A stretch of DNA of 57,125 bases, taken from NCBI GenBank assembly GCA_014804695.1, contig JAAUZJ010000051.1:1-57125 (forward strand), in the 5' to 3' direction. The translations under genes and the position numbers were made by a program. The notes beneath the pieces are model-generated. The model had not been told where the DNA came from. It worked only from the letters and a program-made list of their open reading frames with translations, and made no database searches. Source of the DNA: Lachnospiraceae bacterium (GTDB lineage Bacteria; Bacillota; Clostridia; Lachnospirales; Lachnospiraceae). Positions 8,724-17,986 of this stretch are shown in pieces; the first letter of the stretch is position 1; every line of letters begins with the position of its first letter.

Positions 8724-10718
8724 TTAGATATAATTCATCAGGTTAGTCTGCATAATCTTACTGGTTGCCATAAGCGATGCTTCATAAGTAAGCTCAGCAC
8801 TCTTAAGCTGTACGGCAACTTCAGACATATCAACATCTTCGTTATTGCTCTGCAAATCCTTAAATGTTGCTTTCTGATTCATAAGTCTGGTTTGAATCAG
8901 TGCCAGACGGCTCTGTCTTGTACCGTTATTGGTTACGGCAACATTAGTCGTATCAATATAACTCTGATATTTGGATATCTGGTTCTCAAATTTAGTCTGA
9001 ACATTGTCACGAATATAAGTGTACGCTTTTTCGGCAGCATCTATTTTTAACTGTAATGCCTTATATTCATCGCTGTCCTCAGCGTATTTGTCTCTCTCGG
9101 TTTCAAGGTCGCTTATTGCAGACTCTACATCCTGAAGCTGTTTTAAATAAATTTCAAAATCATCAATATCTCTTTGGACATCATGTGTAAATATTTCCTT
9201 TGCATGAGTATTTACCTGAATAGTCTGATTAAATCCTACATTATAATAGACATCCTGATCTTGCCCACTAGCATTGTATTCCGTTATCAGATTTCTGATT
9301 CTGTTTACCTCTATCTGATAGTCCTCTGTCTGCTGTTTAGCTGCTGCTATTGTGTCCGGAGCTGCAGTTTGTACCGCCGTCCTTACTGCCGCAAGAGCTG
9401 TATTACGATCTGCTGCCGTAACATTATAAGGGTCTAACGCACTCAAAGCATTATAGACTGCCAGTGCTTCGTCTAAAGCATTGACAACAGCCGCTTCTTC
9501 ATCTGTCAAAGTTGTTGTATCCATACCGGCTGTAAGCTCTGCTAAGTCTGCTTCCGTCTGGGCTGCATCTAATAAATTCTTTGCAGCCTTTTGTGCCGTT
9601 TTTATTGCCTCACCCAGCTTGGCCGTATCACTGCCATCCATTTCAGCCAGCTGCATCCTAATATCAGATAAAGTCTCCAATGCTGACTCAGCTTTAGAAA
9701 GCGCATTCTGGGAAGCATTAAGAGTGTTTTCTGCTGCCTCTAACTGCATTGCATCTTCAATGCTATTCTGACTGCATTTTACCGCATGGAAGTAGTGCAC
9801 CGGATTGATATCTCCCTCACTCCAGTCACTCTTGGAATATTTAACCCTCAAACTCATGTTTTCCGTGATTTTGGTCGGGTCTGAATAGTAATCTTCGCTG
9901 AATACAAGTTCTCCGGTAGACGGAATATATGCCATATCACACTCACCGCTTAATACTGCCTCATATGCATCTTCAGCCTCTTTATATGCTTTAACTGTTT
10001 GCGGTTCGCCTGCGAGTGTAAAGTACAACTGAATATCAGACTCACTAATATCTTCTCCGTCTTCCACAGTCATACCAAGCTGATCATAAGACAATCTGAA
10101 GCGGTAAAGAGTTGTATTGGTTACGTCTGTTTCATTTTGGCCATTAGTCTTATCTACCGCACTTTTCCAATCTGTATAGCTGATACTGGTAATATCCTTA
10201 TATCCGAGAGTCTCCTCCATTACAAAAGTCGTTAAATTATCAGGATCCTTGGTAAACTCATTAATATCCTCCTGCGTAAAAGTAACCGGCGTATCTGTCC
10301 TATAACCAGAAAATATATATCTTCCGGCATAATCCACATTAGCGCTTGAATAAAATTCCTTAGTTAATGATTTCATCTGTGTTAATACGACATCCAAATC
10401 TTGATATGTGTATGACTTCTTAGAAGAATCCATAGCCTGCTTATAAAGATCCGTAAGAATATCACCTACTGTATCCATTGCATCGCCTGTAAGTTTAAGC
10501 CAACTGTCCGCATCCTCTGCATTTTTATCATAATACTGGGATACCGTACTAACATTGGTACGCAGACGCAACGCCCTTATTGCTACAACCGGATCGTCAG
10601 AGGGTCTGTTAATCTTGCTCTGATTAGTCATCTGTGTATTAAGTTTATCCTCTGTGATTTTGTTCTGGTTAATATTATAAATGGAATTATTCCTCATAAT
10701 TTTGTTTGTCATTCTCAT
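8724..10718 (-). CDS. flgL: Hook-filament junction protein FlgL, with an Ala-rich insertion
   Basis: FlgL (HAP3) joins the hook-side junction to the filament. The N-terminus (RMTNKIMRNNSIYNINQNKI, then INRPSDDPVVAIRALRLR) and the C-terminus (EVAVQLKSAELTYEASLMAT, ending LMNYI) are flagellin-like and typical. At 664 residues it is about twice the size of common FlgL proteins. The surplus sits mainly between residues about 320 and 475, an Ala/Leu/Gln/Asp-rich helical stretch (for example AAKNLLDAAQTEADLAEL), with another charged coiled-coil near 515-590. These regions should face outward. RBS AAGGTG lies before the start at 10718. It follows the second flgK gene by 37 bases. Confidence 0.93.
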   Translation of the reverse strand: MRMTNKIMRNNSIYNINQNKITEDKLNTQMTNQSKINRPSDDPVVAIRALRLRTNVSTVSQYYDKNAEDADSWLKLTGDAMDTVGDILTDLYKQAMDSSKKSYTYQDLDVVLTQMKSLTKEFYSSANVDYAGRYIFSGYRTDTPVTFTQEDINEFTKDPDNLTTFVMEETLGYKDITSISYTDWKSAVDKTNGQNETDVTNTTLYRFRLSYDQLGMTVEDGEDISESDIQLYFTLAGEPQTVKAYKEAEDAYEAVLSGECDMAYIPSTGELVFSEDYYSDPTKITENMSLRVKYSKSDWSEGDINPVHYFHAVKCSQNSIEDAMQLEAAENTLNASQNALSKAESALETLSDIRMQLAEMDGSDTAKLGEAIKTAQKAAKNLLDAAQTEADLAELTAGMDTTTLTDEEAAVVNALDEALAVYNALSALDPYNVTAADRNTALAAVRTAVQTAAPDTIAAAKQQTEDYQIEVNRIRNLITEYNASGQDQDVYYNVGFNQTIQVNTHAKEIFTHDVQRDIDDFEIYLKQLQDVESAISDLETERDKYAEDSDEYKALQLKIDAAEKAYTYIRDNVQTKFENQISKYQSYIDTTNVAVTNNGTRQSRLALIQTRLMNQKATFKDLQSNNEDVDMSEVAVQLKSAELTYEASLMATSKIMQTNLMNYI

Positions 10719-10755
10719 AATCGTATCACACCTTTCTTTACTTTACGACACTTTT

Positions 10756-12579
10756 TTATACGCCGGTCTGTAAAATCAATCTATCATAAACTTCCGTAAG
10801 CACTTGTATCATCTTCGATGCGAGTGTATATGAATTCTGATATCTAACAAGGCTTATTGCCTCTTCATCTTCGTCTACACCTGAAATTGAAATTCTCTGA
10901 TTCTCAATACTGGTTTCAAGACTTAAATAAGTATCGTAAAATGTATCGGCATTTTTGGCATTTAACGCTATATCCGAAAGTACACACTCAAGGAAACCGC
11001 CAGCGCTCCTTCCGCGGAAACTGAACTGGCTGGTATCGCTCATCATTGAAATTACCTTTTTAATCTGTTCACATTCTTCAAGACCTTCTGGTTCGCTTTT
11101 GGTTCCAAGCTTAGTAGGATCCTTATCAAGCTGGGTGGTTATTGAAACATTTTCCGCTGTCATGTAATAATAACCTTTACCGTTTCTTCTTGAATCGTTT
11201 AATTCCGCTTCGGAATACTGTCCGCTGGATACCTTGTAATTGGCTGTGAGCAGGATACCTGCATCTTCATCATTTTCAGTATAACCTTCCGTAAAAATAT
11301 CATTGAGCGCTTTAGAGAAGTCGCGCAGCCACTCATTCATCTGAGCCATATAATACGGAACTCCCTGATATTTTACTTCAGCGCCAATGGTTGCTTCCAG
11401 TCCAACCTTCCCATTAATAAGCGCTTCATCACTCTTAGTATTGTCTACTGTAAAGGTATACTTTCCGTCTCCGAGATATGTCCAGTCAGTATAATAATAA
11501 ACCTGGCTTCCGAGAACAATCTTACCGCCTGTATCAGATAGTTTACACTTACTCATGCTATCCAGATAATCCGCGGTAGTGCTTATAACCACCTTGGTAG
11601 TATCGACATTATAATGAAGTTCCTCTATAGTACCATTAAAATACTCTCCATTATTACCATCCCGCAGCTGAATCAGACCTTTAAGCTCTCCACCCATGGA
11701 GGCATTATATAAGCCAAACTCCGTGCCGTTATCCCAATATATATCATAGAGCCCATCTATATCAGTCTGATTCACCTTCTCATTCGACTGCCTTGCCACA
11801 CATGCAAGCTGGTTATAGTCGCTCGCATCTACAAGTGTCTGAGTTCCGGCGATTCTTACAATAAGCCTGTTGGCTCCGGACGGATTGCCAAGCTGGTCAT
11901 AGAGAGGAGTCTCTTCAATCGTTATATCAACAATCGCTGACAGCTCGTCTAAAAGCACATCACGCTTATCTCTCAGCTCATTAGCCGTAGTTCCGGTTAT
12001 TTCTATTATATTGATCTGTTTATTTAAAGTAGCAACATCCTGCGCAATAGAGTTAATTTTATCTACACGCATCTTGATTTCATCATTTACATCCGACTGC
12101 AGGTTCTGCAGATTACCATACATAGTATTAAAATAATCCGTCATACTCTGAACAGTAGAAATAAACTCTCTTTTGGTAGACGCAGAGCCGCTGTTCTTGA
12201 CCACTTCCTCAAGTGCAGCCGATATCTGGTTAAAAATTGTTGTAAATCCGGTTGTATTATCGTCTGTCAGATAATCCTCTATCATACGGGTGTAATATGC
12301 CTTAACGTCATACTCACCGAGTTTGGTTTCGTTCTGGCGATATTTATTATCATAAAAGCTGTCGCGAATACGCTCGATTGCTATAGTTTCAACACCGGCT
12401 CCAGCACAGCCGTAGCTTGCAAATACCCGCAGAGCATCGGCAGCTTCAGTGGTTACAGTCTGTCTGCTGTATCCGTCCGTACTTGCATTACTTATATTAT
12501 TACCGGTTGTATTGAGCGCTGCATTAGCTGCCCTTAATCCCGAAGATGCTATTGATAATCCAAAAAATGTAGATGCCAT
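10756..12579 (-). CDS. flgK: Hook-associated protein FlgK, promoter-distal copy
   Basis: FlgK (HAP1) is the first hook-filament junction protein. The 607-residue product has the rod/hook signature near the start (LRAANAALNTTGNNISNASTDGYSRQ read across residues 15-40), long coiled-coil D1 helices, and a C-terminal D0 helix with YQNSYTLASKMIQVLTEVYD. Length is normal. RBS AGAGGTG lies 7 bases before the ATG. It follows a second FlgK-like gene by 32 bases. The two differ through most of their centre, so this is an old duplication or a functional split rather than a recent copy. Confidence 0.92.
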   Translation of the reverse strand: MASTFFGLSIASSGLRAANAALNTTGNNISNASTDGYSRQTVTTEAADALRVFASYGCAGAGVETIAIERIRDSFYDNKYRQNETKLGEYDVKAYYTRMIEDYLTDDNTTGFTTIFNQISAALEEVVKNSGSASTKREFISTVQSMTDYFNTMYGNLQNLQSDVNDEIKMRVDKINSIAQDVATLNKQINIIEITGTTANELRDKRDVLLDELSAIVDITIEETPLYDQLGNPSGANRLIVRIAGTQTLVDASDYNQLACVARQSNEKVNQTDIDGLYDIYWDNGTEFGLYNASMGGELKGLIQLRDGNNGEYFNGTIEELHYNVDTTKVVISTTADYLDSMSKCKLSDTGGKIVLGSQVYYYTDWTYLGDGKYTFTVDNTKSDEALINGKVGLEATIGAEVKYQGVPYYMAQMNEWLRDFSKALNDIFTEGYTENDEDAGILLTANYKVSSGQYSEAELNDSRRNGKGYYYMTAENVSITTQLDKDPTKLGTKSEPEGLEECEQIKKVISMMSDTSQFSFRGRSAGGFLECVLSDIALNAKNADTFYDTYLSLETSIENQRISISGVDEDEEAISLVRYQNSYTLASKMIQVLTEVYDRLILQTGV

Positions 12580-12611
12580 GTATGTTCACCTCTTATATCT
12601 ATCCTAAATTA

Positions 12612-14291
12612 TTAAACAGCCAGAGTATTAATAATATGCTCCAACATTTCATCAACAACATTTATATAACGGCTTGAAGCGTTATAAGCGTTCTGATACA
12701 TAATCATATTGACCATTTCTTCCTCAGAAGAAACGCCTACTATCTGTTCCCTCGCATATTCTAACGCATCTGTCGTAACGGTCTGATGATCCATTATATC
12801 CTTATTTACATATCCGGTATTAGCTATCTGGGCTACCAGGTTTTTGTAATAATCGTTAAAACATACCGGAGTCATTACGTTAGGATTCAGGGTATATATG
12901 CTTTCCTGGAAAGCCGCCTTCAGTTTCTCCATTGTAGCGTTGTCCTCAGAACTATCATGAAGCCTGAAGCCAAGCAATGCAGGATTCTGGCGGAGATCCA
13001 TATTAATTTTAATATTATTTACGCTCCATCCACCCTCTATTACGGTACCGTCAGGCAATGTATATGTCGAACCGTCAGGAGATATCTGCTGAAATAATTG
13101 ATACGGATTGCCGTCGCTGTCCCTTAAGTATGTGGAATCAGGGTACACTACGCTTTCAGCTTCGGCTGCCTCTTTAAAGATATCATTGATTTTAGTAACA
13201 ATGGCGTTGATCAACTGATCAAATTCAGCTTCCACATTCATAATCAACGACTGTGAAATATGTTTGTCGTACCAGCCTTCTTCATATTCGCCATCAGCAT
13301 TAATATCCTTAATTTCCTGAGCCTGAGCATGATGATCACCCCTTGCCAGAAGTAAAGATTTAAGTGAGCCGATATCGGTATTGTACTCCGTAGAAATCTT
13401 TCTTGTAAGATCAAATACCTGTGACGATACCAGATTCTCCTTCGGAAGGTATTTATTCCCATTTTCATCTATCTCATAGCTTGCATACATCTCCCAATAA
13501 GGAGTGTAATAACCTGTGTCGATATCCGTATAAAGAGACATCGTATTTACCAATCCGCCCTTTACTAAATCGGCGCCTTCAAACTTGACGCTGACGTATC
13601 CGTATATATCCTCTTCATATGAAATCGAACCCATCTTAGCAAGTTCATCCAATATATAGTTGCGCTGATCCCTAAGGTCGTTAGCATGTTCCACACCGCC
13701 CTCAACTCTCGCGATCTGGCGGTTTAAGGCTTCCAACTGCTGCGCGTACGAATTAATCTGATCCACCTGAGTTTTAACAGACTTATTCATGTTGTCCTGA
13801 TACTCAACAAGACTGTTATATACAGCGCTGGCCCTTTCAATAAATTCATATGCGCGAGTCACAAATAAGTTCTGGGTTACCGAACTAGCAGGGTCTTTGC
13901 TGAGTTCTTCCACTGAGGTCCACAAATTCCCTATTCCCTCCGAAAACTCATGACCTTCATAAGAAGACTCTCCCAAAATATACTCAATCTCTTCAAGTGC
14001 ATTATAAGAAACCTCGTAAAAGGCACTTCTGCCCGATTCACGACGGTAATTCTGATCCAAAAAATAATCTCTTATCTGTCTTGTTTGGGAATACTGAACA
14101 CCTAAACCCAACTGTTTCAAGTTGACGCCGGATGTGGATATAGTGATATATCCCATTGTAGACTGCGATACCTGCTGTCTTGTATATCCTTGTGTGTCCA
14201 AATTTGACATGTTATGCGCCGTAGTATTCAACGCATTATTTGAAGTTCTTAATCCTGATACGCCAAGATAAAGACTGCCCATTAATGACAT
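12612..14291 (-). CDS. FlgK-type hook-associated protein, promoter-proximal copy
   Basis: A 559-residue FlgK homologue with the N-terminal signature GVSGLRTSNNALNTTAHNMS and TQGYTRQQVSQS, the D1 segment LEALNRQIARVEG followed by ANDLRDQRNYILDELA, and the C-terminal D0 helix MYQNAYNASSRYINVVDEML. Both terminal signatures are those of FlgK (HAP1). Its centre differs from the neighbour at 10756-12579. Two adjacent flgK-like genes imply either two junction layers or division of labour; which one is the true HAP1 cannot be told from sequence alone. AAGGAGA precedes the start. It follows flgN by 32 bases. Confidence 0.9.
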   Translation of the reverse strand: MSLMGSLYLGVSGLRTSNNALNTTAHNMSNLDTQGYTRQQVSQSTMGYITISTSGVNLKQLGLGVQYSQTRQIRDYFLDQNYRRESGRSAFYEVSYNALEEIEYILGESSYEGHEFSEGIGNLWTSVEELSKDPASSVTQNLFVTRAYEFIERASAVYNSLVEYQDNMNKSVKTQVDQINSYAQQLEALNRQIARVEGGVEHANDLRDQRNYILDELAKMGSISYEEDIYGYVSVKFEGADLVKGGLVNTMSLYTDIDTGYYTPYWEMYASYEIDENGNKYLPKENLVSSQVFDLTRKISTEYNTDIGSLKSLLLARGDHHAQAQEIKDINADGEYEEGWYDKHISQSLIMNVEAEFDQLINAIVTKINDIFKEAAEAESVVYPDSTYLRDSDGNPYQLFQQISPDGSTYTLPDGTVIEGGWSVNNIKINMDLRQNPALLGFRLHDSSEDNATMEKLKAAFQESIYTLNPNVMTPVCFNDYYKNLVAQIANTGYVNKDIMDHQTVTTDALEYAREQIVGVSSEEEMVNMIMYQNAYNASSRYINVVDEMLEHIINTLAV

Positions 14292-14323
14292 AACATTGTT
14301 CTCCTTAACAATTCAATTATTCT

Positions 14324-14842
14324 CTACTGTTTCGCGTCAAATGATTTCCGATTCACGCCAATTACATCACCGGTGTTATATGCACCCCGATTGTAATTGG
14401 CAGTTTCCGGCGCTGCTTTCATTGAATGCATTAAGTTCATATTGAACCTCACCATATCAAGCGCGCTTTGGATCAATTCCCTGTTCTGGTTATTGACTCT
14501 CGCCAGCTGCTGTGCAATGCCACGCAATTTATCAGAAACTGCTGCCAATTTCTGCTGTTCCTGCGGTCTTGATGCCAACATTTCAATCAAATCTGCAATT
14601 TTTAGTTTCGTAACATCCTTGTTAAGTACATTCGCTATATCATTTACAGCCTCATTTCTGATATTATCTATATGATTTATTCTGTCAACGATAAGCTGCT
14701 CTTCATCCGTGATTTTTGCTAATTCATCCAAATCTTCAGACACAATGACCCTTGTTTTGCGCATTGACATCTCTAAGAGATTTTCATATTCCACGCTTTC
14801 TTTCTCCAAAGCATCTATCAAATCTTCCATTAAGCTTGCCAC
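14324..14842 (-). CDS. flgN: FlgN-type flagellar export chaperone
   Basis: A 172-residue helical protein with the FlgN layout: an N-terminal helix (LIDALEKESVEYENLLEMSM), a Lys/Arg-rich turn, a middle helix with EEQLIVDRINHIDN and a C-terminal region containing VNNQNRELIQSALDMVRFNM, then a disordered tail. FlgN binds FlgK and FlgL before export, which agrees with its place just before two flgK genes and flgL. The start is GTG at 14842, with GAGG 7 bases upstream. It lies 25 bases after flgM. Confidence 0.9.
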   Translation of the reverse strand: MASLMEDLIDALEKESVEYENLLEMSMRKTRVIVSEDLDELAKITDEEQLIVDRINHIDNIRNEAVNDIANVLNKDVTKLKIADLIEMLASRPQEQQKLAAVSDKLRGIAQQLARVNNQNRELIQSALDMVRFNMNLMHSMKAAPETANYNRGAYNTGDVIGVNRKSFDAKQ

Positions 14843-14867
14843 GCTATAACCTCACTTTTCATTGTGT

Positions 14868-15149
14868 CTACAGACTGGAAATTTCTTCATATTTCTGCAT
14901 CAATTTCTCTGCGAAACTCTCTCCACTTACATTATAGGTGCCATTCTGTATGGCAGTCCTAATAGGAGCGACAAGATCCTCCCTGATATCGCTTGCGGAA
15001 TTAACCGCTGCCTTAGCAGTCTGGTAATCCTTACCGATACTGGAAATCTGGATTTGGTCAGAAGCAGAAATATTCTGTGCTTTTACTGTTTTAGAAGTCT
15101 TCTTTGCACCATATAACTGTTGAACCTGATTATATGCTTCAATACGCAT
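14868..15149 (-). CDS. flgM: Anti-sigma28 factor FlgM
   Basis: A 93-residue protein. The N-terminal half is disordered (MRIEAYNQVQQLYGAKKTSK) and the C-terminal half has the FlgM core DQIQISSIGKDYQTAKAAVN and a helix ending in the YNVSGESFAEKLMQKYEEI region. FlgM holds sigma28 inactive until the hook is complete and FlgM is exported. The ATG at 15149 is used because AAGGAGGAG lies just upstream; an in-frame codon 30 bases earlier would put the RBS inside the gene. First gene of the flgM-to-csrA operon, and it has its own sigma28 promoter, so it is autoregulated. Confidence 0.93.
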   Translation of the reverse strand: MRIEAYNQVQQLYGAKKTSKTVKAQNISASDQIQISSIGKDYQTAKAAVNSASDIREDLVAPIRTAIQNGTYNVSGESFAEKLMQKYEEISSL

Positions 15150-15212
15150 TGCTGCTCCTCCTTCCTGTCCATTTAACATTTATTATTACAAATTTGTCAT
15201 CTGTTATTAAAT

Positions 15213-15239
15213 GTATCGGACATTTTTTCCAAGACTTTA
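15213..15239 (-). promoter_or_regulatory. Sigma28 promoter of the flgM operon
   Basis: Minus strand: TAAA at 15239-15236, 15 bases, then TCCGATAC at 15220-15213. This predicts sigma28-dependent transcription of flgM-flgN-flgK-flgK-flgL-fliW-csrA. The leader close to the flgM start carries four GGA triplets, so CsrA could also act here, but no hairpin was seen. Confidence 0.85.
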
Positions 15240-15276
15240 GGGTTAAGTCTAATTTTTATTTCAAGATATAGCAGAT

Positions 15277-16089
15277 TCACTCATAAAGTTGAATAGAAGC
15301 CATCCTGCACAGTTTTCCGCAGGTTTCTTCGCTCCATGAATAATTCGTCATATATCTTCCGTCAAATAAGGTTTCTTTTATATTTTTTCCATCAAGTACC
15401 TCATAATAATCACAAAATATTTCTTCACGGTTCACATGACAGCTTCCTCTGGAGTTACTAAATATATTTTCCACATCATACTGCTTAAACAGCGTATTGA
15501 GATAAGTTAAGGCTTTACGATATAAGCGTTTTACCTTATCATCATAGTTTCTGCCTTCCCAAAGTTTCTCAACAACCTTTTTCATCGTAACTTCTCCGCC
15601 GGCACTGTCAATGCAGAGAGCGAACAGCTCTTTTGCCTTCTGGTTTTTGAATTCAAGCAGCATACCATCCACAAAAATATCAAAATACCCGAAAGTTTTA
15701 ACCGTAACTCTTTTATTAAATCTTGCCGAAAGGCATTTAGCCCTCTCCAATACCTGTTCAACATCTGTCTTATTATATGGCTTTAGGAGATAATAATCCG
15801 CTTTTAAATCCAAAATCGCTTCCTTTATATATTCGTCATATCCTGTAATATAAATGACAATCATGTCAGGATTTATTTCTTTTAATTTCCGTCCTAACAT
15901 AATTCCATCCATATCCGGCATCTTGACATCCAAGAGCGCTAAATCTATTCTGTTCTTTTCTGCAAAAGAAAGCGCCCGGGCGGCGTTATCAAACTCTCCC
16001 ATAAGCTCAATATCATTGTTTTTACATTCAAGTTCAAACTGTTTCATGCTCCACAGTTCATCATCCACCAAAATTGTCTTTAACCGCAT
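15277..16089 (-). CDS. Response regulator, receiver plus winged-helix output
   Basis: A 270-residue regulator. Residues 1-120 form a CheY-like receiver: acidic pair D9-D10, phosphoacceptor D54 in LALLDVKMPDMDG, and KPY near residue 107. After a short linker, residues about 130-225 (VKTFGYFDIFVDGMLLEFKN, then KELFALCI and VEKLWEG) look like the winged-helix part of a SARP/OmpR-type DNA-binding domain rather than LytTR. The start at 16089 is chosen for AAAGGA with a 9-base gap. It is last in a three-gene cassette with two histidine kinases, and ends next to the flgM promoter. A role in motility is only suggested by place. Confidence 0.82.
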   Translation of the reverse strand: MRLKTILVDDELWSMKQFELECKNNDIELMGEFDNAARALSFAEKNRIDLALLDVKMPDMDGIMLGRKLKEINPDMIVIYITGYDEYIKEAILDLKADYYLLKPYNKTDVEQVLERAKCLSARFNKRVTVKTFGYFDIFVDGMLLEFKNQKAKELFALCIDSAGGEVTMKKVVEKLWEGRNYDDKVKRLYRKALTYLNTLFKQYDVENIFSNSRGSCHVNREEIFCDYYEVLDGKNIKETLFDGRYMTNYSWSEETCGKLCRMASIQLYE

Positions 16090-16108
16090 AGACGCTCGTC
16101 CTTTCAAC

Positions 16109-16744
16109 TTACTTATCTTTAGAAATTTTGGGAATATGAAGGGTTACAATAGTACCGGCCCCACTCCTGCTCTTTATTTCCAGATTTCCGCCTGTCATTT
16201 CTTCCAACCGGCATTTTACCCTTTGCAGTCCGCCTTCTTTTACCGCCGTATCCTCCTCCATTTTGTAATATTCTTCTACATCAAAGCCTATTCCGTCATC
16301 TTTTATTTCTACAATATATTCCGATTTGGTCTGACGGCTTATTATGCTTATGGTTCCTTTTATTTTGCCTTTCTTAAGACCATGAATTATTGCATTTTCC
16401 ACAATGGGCTGCAGCGAGAGAGGCGGAATCATAAAATCTTTTTCCTCATTGTCCATGTCAAGCATTATATTTCCTCCAAAACGTATTCTCTCCAGATTAG
16501 TATAAGATATAACATACTCAGTCTCCTCCCTGAATGAAATATTCCCGGGATTTGTAAACGACTCGAAAACCGCTCTTAAATATTTGGAAAAATCATAAAT
16601 CATATCATATGCCAGATCCGGATTGATTTTAGTAATAATCCGGATTGTAGCCAGTGTATTAAAAATGAAATGAGGGTTTATCTGACGGAGAAGGTTCTGC
16701 CTTTCCTTGGCTTCTATCTGCTCAGAGTTTGCACCTGATTTCAT
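16109..16744 (-). CDS. Soluble LytS-family histidine kinase without sensor
   Basis: A 211-residue protein made of only a His_kinase (LytS/YehU type) domain and an ATPase domain. The phosphorylated His is probably H25 in LLRQINPHFIFNTL; the ATPase has PIVENAIIHGLKKG (N box), IKDDGIGFD (G1) and SGAGTIVTL (G2). There is no membrane or sensor domain, so input must come through a partner. The ATG at 16744 follows AGGAGT; a longer frame to 16801 would overlap the upstream kinase gene. It lies between a hybrid kinase and a response regulator. LytS kinases usually pair with LytTR regulators, so its SARP-like partner here is unusual. Confidence 0.85.
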   Translation of the reverse strand: MKSGANSEQIEAKERQNLLRQINPHFIFNTLATIRIITKINPDLAYDMIYDFSKYLRAVFESFTNPGNISFREETEYVISYTNLERIRFGGNIMLDMDNEEKDFMIPPLSLQPIVENAIIHGLKKGKIKGTISIISRQTKSEYIVEIKDDGIGFDVEEYYKMEEDTAVKEGGLQRVKCRLEEMTGGNLEIKSRSGAGTIVTLHIPKISKDK

Positions 16745-16766
16745 GCAATAAACTACTCCTGATACT

Positions 16767-17951
16767 TTACTCCTGACACTTAAGCAGCATAGTTCTGACA
16801 TCTTCCAGACTATATGGTTTGATAATGTATCCGTTTATTTTGACAGATAATATTTCCGGTCTTAGTCTGTCAAGAGTATCCGCAGTTATAATAACAATTG
16901 GAACTTCATTATCCTCCCTGTCTGACTTTCTTATCTCCCGTACTGCTTCTATACCGCTTTTTTCGGGCAGATTTATATCCATCAGAATCACATCATAGCG
17001 ATTTTCTTCAGATTTGTTGAAAATTTCTATGACTTCATCCCCATCATATGCTTTATCAGCCTCAATATCCAATATTTCAAGATACTTACATATAATATCC
17101 ATGTTAGCCCTCTCATCCTCCGCTACCAAGGCTCTCTTTGGCAATATATGTTCCTCTATACCTTCACTTATCTGCTTCTCTTCCCTTCCTGTCGAAGCAT
17201 CTAAATCATAACGAACATCATCGCCGTCTACATCAAGTTCCACTATAACTTTGGTTCCATGTTCAGGTCCGGTCTTGATCTTTATATTACCGTTCATAAG
17301 CTCTATCAGCTTTTTTGTAACGGACATGCCAAGACCGCTTCCATTTGCATCTCCTTTTCTTCCTTCCCTTGTAAACTTGTCCCACACACATGAAATAAAA
17401 TCTTCTTCCATGCCGATTCCGGTATCTTCCACCTCAAGAAAAAGCCTTATTCTTTTCTCCTCCAGATACTTCTGCGTAATACGGCACATAACCGTTCCGC
17501 CTTCATCCGTATATTTTATTGAATTGGAAATCAAATTGATGATAATCTGCTGAATAGCCGCTCTGTTCAGATACAGATACTGATATATTGTTTCACCAAA
17601 AAGAAACTGCAGTTTGATGTTTTTTGCTGCTGCCATCACTTCCAATATCCCTTTAGGAGATTTAAACATTTCCTCCGATGTAACTGCATCCAATTTTATG
17701 ACGCCAGTGTCATTTCCAATCACGGAAATAAGCATAACACTATCTACAAGATGCACTAAATAATCTGCAGCCAATATGGCATTGTCTAAATATTTATTAT
17801 CCAAGCAGCCTTCCCTTTTAAGTATATCGAGGTTTCCACAAATACTGCTTAGCGGTGTTTTTATCTCATGGGCGAGATATGCAGCATAATCCTGCAAAAT
17901 ATTTTCATCTTCGCAGGACAAATTAATATTTTCTTTCAAGAACCTAAACAT
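16767..17951 (-). CDS. Sensorless hybrid histidine kinase
   Basis: A 394-residue cytoplasmic kinase. HisKA motif AHEIKTPLSS with H28; HATPase_c with IINLISNSIKY (N box), DTGIGM (G1) and GSGLGMSV (G2); then a C-terminal receiver with phosphoacceptor D325 in VILMDINLPEKSG and KPYS near the end. There is no sensor, PAS or membrane domain: HisKA begins at residue about 20. It is first of a three-gene set with a LytS-type kinase and a receiver/winged-helix regulator, consistent with a phosphorelay or cross-regulated pair. A vegetative promoter lies at 17987-18014. The signal is unknown. Confidence 0.88.
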   Translation of the reverse strand: MFRFLKENINLSCEDENILQDYAAYLAHEIKTPLSSICGNLDILKREGCLDNKYLDNAILAADYLVHLVDSVMLISVIGNDTGVIKLDAVTSEEMFKSPKGILEVMAAAKNIKLQFLFGETIYQYLYLNRAAIQQIIINLISNSIKYTDEGGTVMCRITQKYLEEKRIRLFLEVEDTGIGMEEDFISCVWDKFTREGRKGDANGSGLGMSVTKKLIELMNGNIKIKTGPEHGTKVIVELDVDGDDVRYDLDASTGREEKQISEGIEEHILPKRALVAEDERANMDIICKYLEILDIEADKAYDGDEVIEIFNKSEENRYDVILMDINLPEKSGIEAVREIRKSDREDNEVPIVIITADTLDRLRPEILSVKINGYIIKPYSLEDVRTMLLKCQE

Positions 17952-17986
17952 ATCGAATTCCCAAAATAATATTGTTTGATAAGAAT

